NCBI GenBank assembly: GCA_964583335.1
Contig: CAZOVG010000001.1
Span: forward strand, 496,001-560,000
Reading direction: 5' to 3'
Length of the DNA stretch: 64,000 bases
Source: JAGNKE01 sp964583335
GTDB taxonomy: Bacteria > Pseudomonadota > Alphaproteobacteria > Micavibrionales > Micavibrionaceae
The notes under the pieces were generated by a model. The model was not told the DNA's origin, did not search any database, and worked only from the letters and a program-made list of their open reading frames with translations. Position numbers and translations under genes: made by a program. Positions 1-8,528 of this stretch are shown here, one piece after another. Every line of letters begins with the position of its first letter. Positions within the stretch are counted from its first letter, which is position 1.

Positions 1-1
1 T

Positions 2-730
2 TTTTCATATCGTCATGCTGAGTTTTATGGGGGAGGCGGCCTTTTAGGCAGTCTTTACGACTATTTTTTCCACAAGCCTGAGGACAATCCACGAAAAGTC
101 ATGCTGATCGAGTCCAAAATCGTTCCCGGACACCGCGATTGTTATACAGATGATATGTTCGAGGGTGTTTATAAAGGGGTTAAAGTGTCGTTTGGGGATG
201 CGACCTTACGGTCTAATGCAAGGAAAGGAGAAAGTATTTCTACACTAGTTTTTCAAGGGCTTATGATCGAGCTTGATTTGGGAAAAACTGCCTTTAACGG
301 GCATACGGCCGTTCTCCACAACAAGACGTCTTTTCTGGATTCTACGCATCAACAGCTTAAGGGGCTTAAGCGGGTGAAGGTTCCCGCCCCAGAATTTGAG
401 CGGGCCTTTGATGCCTATGGGACGGATCAGGTCGAGGCGCGGTATTTGCTCGATCCGGCCATGATGGAGCGGTTGCTTGCGATTTACAATGAGTTCAGCG
501 GGCAGGGTATGGCGGTGGCGTTTTACAGAAACAGGGTCCTCATTCTGATCTCGACTTTGTACAATCTTTTTGAGCCGGACGGGCTTTATACGCCTGCCGG
601 GTGTCACCACTCGATCCTGCGGGTCAAAAAGGAATTTGAATATGTCCTGTCCCTCATTGACAGGCTCAAGCTTTATGATCCACAAAGGGTTCATGACTCG
701 AAAATGACTCGCCGCGAGGGCGGGTCGTGA
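2..730 (+). CDS. DUF3137 family protein (5'-truncated by window edge)
   Basis: The reading frame is open without a stop from base 2, so the ATG at 101 is probably internal and the gene starts outside the window. The visible part has about 242 residues. The pattern of an F-x-G-x-Y-x-G-V segment, then a central F-x-G-L segment, then K-x-F-x-G-x-T, and a hydrophobic strand followed by short helices near the C-terminus fits the DUF3137 family, whose function is unknown. Members of the family usually carry N-terminal membrane helices, which here would lie upstream. It ends 36 nt before ettA, so the two may be co-transcribed. The family call is from recall of the pattern and is moderately sure. The truncation is seen directly. 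Confidence 0.65.
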   Translation, partial: FSYRHAEFYGGGGLLGSLYDYFFHKPEDNPRKVMLIESKIVPGHRDCYTDDMFEGVYKGVKVSFGDATLRSNARKGESISTLVFQGLMIELDLGKTAFNGHTAVLHNKTSFLDSTHQQLKGLKRVKVPAPEFERAFDAYGTDQVEARYLLDPAMMERLLAIYNEFSGQGMAVAFYRNRVLILISTLYNLFEPDGLYTPAGCHHSILRVKKEFEYVLSLIDRLKLYDPQRVHDSKMTRREGGS

Positions 731-766
731 CTCGCGCAGATTAAACTCATAACGAAGAGAATAACC

Positions 767-2446
767 ATGGCATCCTATCAGTATGTTTACGTGATGAACG
801 GGCTGAAGAAAGTCTTTCCGAGCGGTAAGAAGATATTAGAAAACGTTACGCTTAGTTTTCTTCCGGGGGCGAAGATCGGGGTTCTGGGGCCGAACGGGGC
901 GGGGAAGTCCACGCTGCTTAAGATGATGGCGGGGCGGGACAAGGATTTTACCGGGGAGGCTTGGGCCGCGCAGGGCGCGCGCGTGGGTTATCTGGAGCAG
1001 GAGCCGCAGCTGGACCCGACCAAGACCGTGCATGAGAACGTGATGATCGCGTTGGCCGACGTCAAGGCCATGGTGGATCGCTTCAACGAGATTGGCGGGC
1101 TGATGGCCGATCCTGAGGCGGATATGGACGCGCTTTTGGCTGAAATGGGCGAGTTGCAGGAGAAAATCGATACGGTGGACGGCTGGGAGCTGGATCGCAC
1201 CATTGACATTGCGATGGATGCCTTGCGTTGCCCACCGGGGGATGCGGACGTGACCAAGCTTTCGGGCGGTGAAAAACGACGCGTAGCGTTATGCCGTTTG
1301 TTGCTCGAAAAACCCGACCTTTTGCTTCTCGATGAACCGACCAACCACCTCGACGCAGAGAGTGTCGCGTGGTTGCAGCGCTTCCTGTCCGATTACAAGG
1401 GCACCGTCGTTATGGTGACCCACGACCGCTATTTCCTCGATAATGTCACTGGGTGGATTCTGGAAATCGACCGGGGGCAGGCTATCCCTTACGAGGGTAA
1501 TTATTCCACTTACCTTCAGGCCAAGCACAAGCGTTTGCAGCAGGAGCAGCGCGAGGAGGACGCGCGGCAACGTACACTCGCCCGCGAGATGGAGTGGATC
1601 GGCAAGAGCCCGTCGGCTCGGCGTTCCAAATCCAAGGCGCGGATCAGTGCCTACGAGCAGCTTCTGGCGGAATCGCAGGACACCTCGCAGCGCGGGGCGC
1701 AGATTGTCATTCCTACGCCGCCGCGCCTCGGCAGCCTCGTGATCGAGGCCAAGAACCTGCGTAAGGGCTACGGGGACCGGCTTTTGATCGATGATCTCAG
1801 CTTCAGCCTGCCGCCGGGGGGGATCGTGGGGGTCATCGGGCCGAACGGGGCCGGAAAAACGACCCTTTTCCGCATGATTACCGGGGTTGAGAAGCCTGAC
1901 GAGGGCAGTTTCAAAGTCGGGGATACCGTTGCGTTGGGGTATGTCGACCAGAGCCGGGACAGCCTGAGCCCCGACAATACCGTCTGGCAGGAAATTTCAG
2001 ACGGGAACGACAATATCAAGTTGGGCAAGATCGAAATGGCCAGCCGGGCGTACGTGTCGGGATTTAACTTCCGGGGGCCGGACCAGCAGAAGAAGGTCGG
2101 TGACCTTTCGGGCGGGGAGCGGAACCGGGTCCATCTGGCTAAGATGTTGAAAAAAGAGGCAAATGTCATCTTGCTTGATGAACCAACCAACGATCTTGAT
2201 ACGGAAACGCTCGCCGCGCTTGAGGAGGCTCTGGAGGGGTTTCCGGGGTGTGCGGTCATCATCTCCCACGACCGCTGGTTCCTTGACCGGCTGGCCACGC
2301 ATATCCTTGCCTTCGAGGGTGATTCGCAGGTGGTCTGGTTCGAGGGGAACTATGCCGACTATGAGGCCGACTTCAAACGGCGGCGCGGGCAGGATGCGGA
2401 CACCCCGCACAGAATCCGTTATAAACCCTTGCGCCGGGCTGGTTAA
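767..2446 (+). CDS. ettA: Energy-dependent translational throttle protein EttA (ABC-F ATPase)
   Basis: 559 residues with two ABC ATPase domains in one chain and no membrane segments, the layout of the ABC-F family. Walker A motifs GPNGAGKS/T lie near residues 41 and 363, LSGGE/LSGGER signatures follow, and both Walker B motifs end in LLDEPTNHLD or LLDEPTNDLD. The linker between the domains is rich in Arg/Lys/Gln. The C-terminus HRIRYKPL is typical of EttA rather than Uup or YheS. EttA binds the ribosomal E site and gates the first peptide bond according to ATP/ADP. Length matches the family (about 555). The ATG at 767 follows a purine-rich AACGAAGAGAA stretch. Nothing odd was seen. Confidence 0.96.
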   Translation: MASYQYVYVMNGLKKVFPSGKKILENVTLSFLPGAKIGVLGPNGAGKSTLLKMMAGRDKDFTGEAWAAQGARVGYLEQEPQLDPTKTVHENVMIALADVKAMVDRFNEIGGLMADPEADMDALLAEMGELQEKIDTVDGWELDRTIDIAMDALRCPPGDADVTKLSGGEKRRVALCRLLLEKPDLLLLDEPTNHLDAESVAWLQRFLSDYKGTVVMVTHDRYFLDNVTGWILEIDRGQAIPYEGNYSTYLQAKHKRLQQEQREEDARQRTLAREMEWIGKSPSARRSKSKARISAYEQLLAESQDTSQRGAQIVIPTPPRLGSLVIEAKNLRKGYGDRLLIDDLSFSLPPGGIVGVIGPNGAGKTTLFRMITGVEKPDEGSFKVGDTVALGYVDQSRDSLSPDNTVWQEISDGNDNIKLGKIEMASRAYVSGFNFRGPDQQKKVGDLSGGERNRVHLAKMLKKEANVILLDEPTNDLDTETLAALEEALEGFPGCAVIISHDRWFLDRLATHILAFEGDSQVVWFEGNYADYEADFKRRRGQDADTPHRIRYKPLRRAG

Positions 2447-2646
2447 TTGCTGTTAAAGACTTGGTTTTTATAAAAAAAATAGAGAGCAAATGACATAAAA
2501 TCTCGCATTGTCGGGGGTGTTGATGTTATGATAATTTAAAATTTGCGTAAAATGCGACAAGTGCGCGGGCGTGGTAATAAAGCGGTAAGAGTATTCGTTA
2601 TAATTTGGTTGGTCTTATATAATATATATAGAGTGGTGAGACGAAC
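2447..2646 (+). promoter_or_regulatory. AT-rich intergenic region with candidate promoter of the DotA/TraY-like cluster
   Basis: The 200 nt between ettA and the first dotA-like gene are much richer in A/T than the surrounding genes. Two perfect TATAAT hexamers occur, at 2599-2604 and 2618-2623, the second inside an alternating TA tract, 43 and 24 nt before the GTG start. No clear TTGACA box sits 17 nt upstream of either. No terminator hairpin for ettA was found. That this is the promoter of the three-gene cluster is inference from position and composition. Confidence 0.4.
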
Positions 2647-5610
2647 GTGCTGGGCCTGAGCTTAAAAACCAAAGATGTATTCTCCTACGCGATGTTCCCG
2701 CGTGTCGTTCCTCGGGCCAAGGTTCTTATCTTTACGGGCTTCGGTTATATGGCCTTCCTCATGGCTCACCTTTATGCCATGGTTCGCCTTCTTCCCAACC
2801 ACCACCCTTATCTGCAAGCCAAAAATATAGGTCGTTACAACGTTCAGAACGTCGTTCTCGAGGCCGCACGCCGCCTCAAGTTCAGCCGCAGGCATATCGA
2901 CCAGCTTTTCGTATTCTTTGCCCTGCTGGCGGCGATTGTCATCGTCCTGCTGCAAATCGTGTTTCTGGCTTATGCGCTGTTTATCGTGCCGTTCATTTCT
3001 CCGGCGATTGCATTTTCGTGGTTCGATACGCCCAACCCGACGAACGATCTGGCGTTTACCATTCTCAACGACATCTTCGGTGTTCCCGATCTTTTCTGTT
3101 CTTCTTTCACGCTTGTGTGCCCGGCCAACAACCCGATCGTGGTCTCGCCTTTTCACAACGCCCTGCATGAGCTCTTCCGTTTCTATTCGACCGCGCTTTT
3201 GCTGATCGGGATTCTGATCTTCCTTTATTTCATTTTCGTGGTCATCCTTGAGACCGTTGTGAGCGGCGTTCCCTTCGGGCAGCGGATGCAGCATGTCTGG
3301 GTTCCGGTTCGCTTGGTCGGCGCGGTGGGCCTTCTGATTCCGATCAATTACGGTTTGAGCTCGGGGCAATATATCGCACTTTATGCGGCCAAATACGGGT
3401 CCAACTTCGCCACCACCGGCTGGGTCGATTTCAACGATGCGATCGGCGACCACGGTATGTTTGCCGGCGCGGGTCCTCTGGCGGGTAATCCTATCGGCGA
3501 GCGTTACTCTCTGGTCGCCATTCCGCAGACGGTTGATTTTACCTCTGTTCTTGAGGCGATGTCTCTTGTTCATACGTGCGCTTACGCCTACATGACCATC
3601 ACAGGTCAGCCTCCTGCCGGGGGGCCGGGTCTGCCCTACAGGATTACCGACGATTATACGGCGCCTGCGACGAACTTCATGATTCGACCCTATCTGGTCA
3701 AGCACGAGAGCCCTTGGACGACCGCTGCCGCTACGTTCCCGGTTCCGACCAATCCCGCCATTCGTCAGTTGATTACCGGTGTCGGTGCGCCGAACTACAC
3801 GCAGGCTGTCGGATTTTACTATGGCGGCGATATTGTGATCCGTTTCGGTGAGTATCGCGTAGATACCGCCGGTAACCCGGTTTACAAGGATGATGAGGGT
3901 TATGTCGCGCCGCTCTGCGGTGATATGCGCGTGCCGATCGTTGATCTTGCCGGTGTAGGGACGGCTGCGGCGAACGGCGGCTCGGACTATATGCTGCGCT
4001 TCTATTATGAAGAAGTTCTCCGCATGTGGTTTAACGACAACGAGCTTAAGCAATTCGCGCGGACTTTCGTTGCCACGGCGTCGAAGCACAGAGTTGAGGC
4101 TACCAATATGTGTTCTAACGCCGCTCTTTCCGGCTGCGGAACGGTTGGTTTCCAAGCCTGCGGCGCGCCGTGCGAGCAGAACCCGCCATTTACCCAGTTT
4201 ATTTCCCGTAAGATGGGCGCTAACCCGCCGGCTGCCGGAACCTATCAGTTCAGGGCGAATGACGCGATCCGGCAGGCCTGGGGCTTGTACGTTCAGTCGG
4301 GCACCAACCATCTCATGGAAGCCAATATCCTTGATCGGGGTTGGGCCGGGGCCGGTATGTGGTACAACAAGCTGGCCGAGATCAACGGTTCCTTTACCGA
4401 TGGCGTTCGCGCTATTCCCAAAATTACCCGCTACCCTCTGGTTATGGAGCAGGTGAAGTCCGAACGCGCCAGACAGGATCAATCGTCGTTCAGCCGTGAT
4501 GACATGTTCGAAACCAGCATCAAGGCGCCTTCGGGTAACGATGCGGCCAAACTGAAGATCGACCGCGGCGAGGCGGAGCTTGACGGTGTGGCCGTCCCCC
4601 TGAATAACGTCTGGAAGTGGTGGGGAGAGGATACTTCGGCGTTGGATAATGAAGAGGAAACTTATCAGTCGAACGTTTTCGTGCACGTGATCAATATGCT
4701 TTTGGGAACCTCCGGGCTTGCGAATATTCGCGGCGCCAATCAGCATATTCACCCCTTAGCGCAGTTGATTCTTGTCGGTAAGGGTTTGGTGGACAGTGCT
4801 GTGACCAACATTCTTGCGGGTACGGCATCCGCATTCCTTGGCGGGGCTCTCGGCGCTTCGAAAAATCAGCAAATCAAGACTCTCGGCGGGATGTTAGAGG
4901 TTTTCAGCTCCTTGATGGAGGTGACTGCGTTCGTCGGTCTGACGGCCGGGTTTATCCTGTTCTATGTTCTGCCGTTCCTGCCGTTCGTGTATTTCTTCTT
5001 TGCGGTCGGTTCGTGGATGAAGGCGATTTTCGAGGCGATGGTGGCGGTTCCGCTCTGGGCGCTGGCGCACCTTCGTATCGACGGTGACGGTTTGCCGGGC
5101 GAGGCTGCTGCGAACGGGTATTACCTTATCCTTGAGATCTTTATACGGCCCATTCTTACGGTTGTCGGTCTTATCGCCGCGCTCAGCATATTCGCCACGC
5201 AGGTCCGGGTTCTGAACCTGATCTGGGATCTGGTGACCACGAACGTTTCGGGTTACTCGGACGGCGATATTCTGGCTACGTTGATCGCCGAGGACGTCCG
5301 TTTCAAGGGCACGCCTCTTGACCAGTTCTTCTATACGATCATCTATACGATCGTTTGCTACATGCTGGCCGTTGCGAGCTTCAAGCTGATCGACAAGATC
5401 CCTGACAACATTCTGCGATGGGCCGGGTCGGGCGTATCCTCGTTCGGGGATCTCGACCAGGATCACGTTGAGTCGCTCAACCGCTACGCCGCGACCGGCG
5501 GTATGACGGTCGGTTCGCAGGCGGTGGGCGCCACGCGCGGTCTGGCCAGCGGTACGGGTAATGCTTTGGCTAAAATGGTTCAGGACGAAAAAGGCGCTGC
5601 GAGTAGCTAG
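2647..5610 (+). CDS. DotA/TraY-like type IVB membrane protein, paralogue 1
   Basis: 987 residues, GTG start after GGTGAG. N-terminal hydrophobic helices lie at about 87-119 and 183-203. A large probably periplasmic region with many Cys follows (CGD at about 424 and a cluster of six Cys near 490-515). C-terminal helices lie at about 755-790, 825-855 and 893-913. The C-terminal block PFLPFVYFFF followed by an EAM-x(4)-PLWALAH segment and a IRPIL helix is the DotA/TraY signature. DotA and TraY are polytopic inner-membrane proteins of type IVB secretion or IncI conjugation. No other dot/icm or tra gene is in the window. Shared with the two following genes: HPY-x(5)-NIGRY near 53, DLAF near 134, GYVAPLCGD near 418 and the GW-x-GAG-x-WY motif. 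The family is sure; the role is unknown. Confidence 0.85.
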   Translation: MLGLSLKTKDVFSYAMFPRVVPRAKVLIFTGFGYMAFLMAHLYAMVRLLPNHHPYLQAKNIGRYNVQNVVLEAARRLKFSRRHIDQLFVFFALLAAIVIVLLQIVFLAYALFIVPFISPAIAFSWFDTPNPTNDLAFTILNDIFGVPDLFCSSFTLVCPANNPIVVSPFHNALHELFRFYSTALLLIGILIFLYFIFVVILETVVSGVPFGQRMQHVWVPVRLVGAVGLLIPINYGLSSGQYIALYAAKYGSNFATTGWVDFNDAIGDHGMFAGAGPLAGNPIGERYSLVAIPQTVDFTSVLEAMSLVHTCAYAYMTITGQPPAGGPGLPYRITDDYTAPATNFMIRPYLVKHESPWTTAAATFPVPTNPAIRQLITGVGAPNYTQAVGFYYGGDIVIRFGEYRVDTAGNPVYKDDEGYVAPLCGDMRVPIVDLAGVGTAAANGGSDYMLRFYYEEVLRMWFNDNELKQFARTFVATASKHRVEATNMCSNAALSGCGTVGFQACGAPCEQNPPFTQFISRKMGANPPAAGTYQFRANDAIRQAWGLYVQSGTNHLMEANILDRGWAGAGMWYNKLAEINGSFTDGVRAIPKITRYPLVMEQVKSERARQDQSSFSRDDMFETSIKAPSGNDAAKLKIDRGEAELDGVAVPLNNVWKWWGEDTSALDNEEETYQSNVFVHVINMLLGTSGLANIRGANQHIHPLAQLILVGKGLVDSAVTNILAGTASAFLGGALGASKNQQIKTLGGMLEVFSSLMEVTAFVGLTAGFILFYVLPFLPFVYFFFAVGSWMKAIFEAMVAVPLWALAHLRIDGDGLPGEAAANGYYLILEIFIRPILTVVGLIAALSIFATQVRVLNLIWDLVTTNVSGYSDGDILATLIAEDVRFKGTPLDQFFYTIIYTIVCYMLAVASFKLIDKIPDNILRWAGSGVSSFGDLDQDHVESLNRYAATGGMTVGSQAVGATRGLASGTGNALAKMVQDEKGAASS

Positions 5611-5641
5611 TGCGAGTTATTTAAAATAGGGTGCGATTGAG

Positions 5642-8494
5642 ATGTTAATAGCGAGTTTGATGCCCAAGGGATCGTTCCGGTATATGTTTATGCCGGAGTT
5701 GGTCTCGCGTATTAATGGCCTCGTTCTCGGAGGTTTTCACTACATCCCCTTCTTTATCGCCATCGTTTATAACATCGTGCGTTTGCTGCCGTCCAACCAC
5801 CCCTATGTGAATCCCGTCAATATCGGGCGGTTCGGTATCCGCCATGTGGTCGCCGAGGCCGCCAACCATCTGGTTTTCGACCGCAAGAACATGGATAAGG
5901 TTCTGCTGTTCGTGCTCGTGCTTTTCGGGCTTGCTATCCTTTTCATTCAGATCGCGGTTCTGCTGGTTGCGCTGGTTTTCCCCTCTGTCATGGCGTTTCC
6001 GACAAACTGGAACGGTTTCTTTGTTGTTAACCCGCTGGCCGAGCGTCGTCAGGATTTGGCCTTTATCATGCTCGATATGGTCTTCGGGGTTCCCGAGCCG
6101 GGCGGCGGCGCCGGGGGGTTCTTTGAATCCTGCGTTGGCGTTGCCACGGTTTGCGAAGACAATTTCGGTAACGGTATCATCGACGCCAATACCGGCGGTA
6201 CGCCCGTGCCTGCCGCTACGTCGGCGATCATGGGGCCGCTGTCTACCGGGGCGTTCGCGCAGTTTCCGTTCCCCATTCATCTGGGTATTCACCGTCTGTT
6301 CGGCGTATACAGCACCGGCCTTCTTGTTATTGCGGTCATCATCGCCAGTTATTTTATCGCCACCATCCTGGCCGAAACGGCCCAGAGCGGAACGCCCTTC
6401 GGTCGCCGTTTCAACAAGATGTGGGCGCCGATCCGTCTGGTTGTTGCGTTCGGTCTGCTTATTCCTCTGGGAACGGGCCTGAACTCCTCTCAGTATCTTG
6501 TGCTGTATGCGGCGAAGTTCGGTTCTGCTTTCGCGACGAACGGCTGGAAGTTTTTCAATAATACTTTGACCGAAAACTATCTCGGGGCCGCAAACGATCT
6601 GATCGCTTTGCCGACCTTGCCTGAGGTCGGCCGGATCAGCCAGGCGCTGTTCATTGCGCGGACCTGCCGTTTTGCCTATCTCTATTCCCGTGGCGCCCCG
6701 ACGGGTGCTACCGTTCCTAACTCCGGGTCAACGGGCGGCGCTCCGGAAATCCGGATGTATCAGATTCTTGCGCAGTCCAAGGCCACCAACGCGGTTGAGG
6801 TTACCCCCGGGTTTACCTATGACGCCGCGCAGGGCGGTGCCGATGCCATGGCTAATTCCCTAACGGTTCGTTTCGGTGAGCGCGATACCGTTCGTTATGC
6901 CAGTGAGCGCGGTCATGTTAAGCCTTATTGCGGGGAGATTCAGTTCCATCTTGCCGACCCGAGGCGCAATGGCGGGCCCATTCCTCCGGAGCCGGGGCCG
7001 TATCAGATTCAGACCTATTTCTGGAACCTCGTGCGCGATATGTGGCACCATGCCGGGGCGAATAACGCGTTTCTCGGCGGTGCTGTCGCCGGTGCTGGCG
7101 ACCGGGCGGATACAATCGCTTGGCTGGCTTTCGATCAGGTCGGACCTCCGCCTTCGGCCTATCCGGACATTGATTATGTCGCGCAGGTCAATGCGAACGT
7201 ATACAACTCCTTCTTTGCCGCGACGACGGCTGCGGTCGGCGCACAGCTGGCTTCGCCGCGCTGGTCTGGATCGTGGACCGGGGCCGATCCGGTTTACCGC
7301 AAGGGCTGGGCTGCTGCGGGCATATGGTATAACCGCGTGGCCGAGATGAATCACCCTATCTCCATATCCGTTCATGCTTTGCCGACTTCAAGCCTGCAGC
7401 CGCTTCTGCTCGAAGAACTGCAAGACAAGAAGGCGCAGTACAACACGGGGAATAGTCTTGACGAAATCTTCAAGCCTGTTCTGTCCGGGGTTGACGATAC
7501 CGCCACCCTGTTGTCGGCGGCGGACGGTCAGAAAATCGCCGCGACCATTTACGAGTCCTACAAGGTCTGGACCGCCGGACTCGGATCGACGGAGCAAAAG
7601 GGCTCGGGCAATCCGTTCATAGACGCTATTTCCTACATTCTGGGAACGAACGGTCTTTATGACATGCGACGCAACCCGAATACCCACCCGCTGGCGCAGC
7701 TCGTCAGTCTGGGGCGGACTTTGGTTCAGCGTTCAGTCGATGGGATCGGGTTCGGATTTTTGACCGCAACCGCGGGGGTCGGATTGGTTCTGGCCGGGCA
7801 GGGCGGCGGCGTTTCCAAGCTTATGTCCGTGGTTGCTTCGTTTATCTTCACGATCTCCATGATCGGGATGACGGCGGGCTTCGTTCTCGCTTATGTGGTG
7901 CCTTTCCTACCGTTTATCTATTTCTTCTTCGCCGTGGGCGGGTGGATCAAGGGGATCTTCGAGGCTATGGTCGGTGCTCCGCTCTGGGCTCTGGCGCATA
8001 TCCGGATTGATGCGCAGGGGCTTCCGGGCAACGCGGCGCTGAACGGCTACTACCTTATTTTTGAGGTGTTCCTGCGGCCCATTTTGTGCGTGTTCGGCCT
8101 TTTAGCGGCGATTTCAATCTATTCTGCGCTCGTTGCGGCTCTTAACAACACTTTCGATCTTGTCGTGCACAACGCGGGCGGTTTCGACGTCTCGGCGGAA
8201 GTTTCTATCGCGCCCGCTTTTATCGACTCCATGCGCGGCCCGATCGATGAGTTCTTCTTTACGATTATTTATTGCGTGCTGGTCTATATGATGGGGATGT
8301 CGTCCTTCAAGCTGATCGATACGATTCCCAACAACATCCTGCGCTGGATGGGGCAGAGCGTTGCGACGTTCGGTGACATGCGCGAGGATGCGGCTCAGGG
8401 ACTTGTGGGTCGGGCCTCTCTGGGGGCGCAGCAGGTTACGGGTAAGATCGGTGGCGGTCTTGGCGCTTATGCCAAACTCGGTTCGCCGAACTAA
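5642..8494 (+). CDS. DotA/TraY-like type IVB membrane protein, paralogue 2
   Basis: 950 residues, ATG start 31 nt after the previous stop, so probably one transcript. It repeats every landmark of the first paralogue: HPYVNPVNIGRFG in the N-terminal region, an aromatic/hydrophobic helix pair, DLAF, FGRRFNKMW followed by a helix ending GLLIP, GHVKPYCGE at about 424, GWAAAGIWYNR, then PFLPFIYFFF with EAM-x(4)-PLWALAHIRID and the RPIL helix. The central region between these blocks differs strongly from the neighbours, so the copies are old and not a recent tandem duplication. It carries Gly/Pro-rich insertions in the putative periplasmic part. Assignment to DotA/TraY is by the C-terminal block. 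The role is not known. Confidence 0.84.
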   Translation: MLIASLMPKGSFRYMFMPELVSRINGLVLGGFHYIPFFIAIVYNIVRLLPSNHPYVNPVNIGRFGIRHVVAEAANHLVFDRKNMDKVLLFVLVLFGLAILFIQIAVLLVALVFPSVMAFPTNWNGFFVVNPLAERRQDLAFIMLDMVFGVPEPGGGAGGFFESCVGVATVCEDNFGNGIIDANTGGTPVPAATSAIMGPLSTGAFAQFPFPIHLGIHRLFGVYSTGLLVIAVIIASYFIATILAETAQSGTPFGRRFNKMWAPIRLVVAFGLLIPLGTGLNSSQYLVLYAAKFGSAFATNGWKFFNNTLTENYLGAANDLIALPTLPEVGRISQALFIARTCRFAYLYSRGAPTGATVPNSGSTGGAPEIRMYQILAQSKATNAVEVTPGFTYDAAQGGADAMANSLTVRFGERDTVRYASERGHVKPYCGEIQFHLADPRRNGGPIPPEPGPYQIQTYFWNLVRDMWHHAGANNAFLGGAVAGAGDRADTIAWLAFDQVGPPPSAYPDIDYVAQVNANVYNSFFAATTAAVGAQLASPRWSGSWTGADPVYRKGWAAAGIWYNRVAEMNHPISISVHALPTSSLQPLLLEELQDKKAQYNTGNSLDEIFKPVLSGVDDTATLLSAADGQKIAATIYESYKVWTAGLGSTEQKGSGNPFIDAISYILGTNGLYDMRRNPNTHPLAQLVSLGRTLVQRSVDGIGFGFLTATAGVGLVLAGQGGGVSKLMSVVASFIFTISMIGMTAGFVLAYVVPFLPFIYFFFAVGGWIKGIFEAMVGAPLWALAHIRIDAQGLPGNAALNGYYLIFEVFLRPILCVFGLLAAISIYSALVAALNNTFDLVVHNAGGFDVSAEVSIAPAFIDSMRGPIDEFFFTIIYCVLVYMMGMSSFKLIDTIPNNILRWMGQSVATFGDMREDAAQGLVGRASLGAQQVTGKIGGGLGAYAKLGSPN

Positions 8495-8528
8495 TGTTTT
8501 TGTGGCCGCGAAGCGGGGCATGGGCTAA

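Noticed and set aside
2662..4752. A 696-codon open frame on the minus strand opposite the first DotA-like gene
   Set aside because: It is rich in Arg, His and Asn and has no family resemblance; it is the antisense shadow of a GC-rich coding frame. The DotA motifs are on the plus strand.
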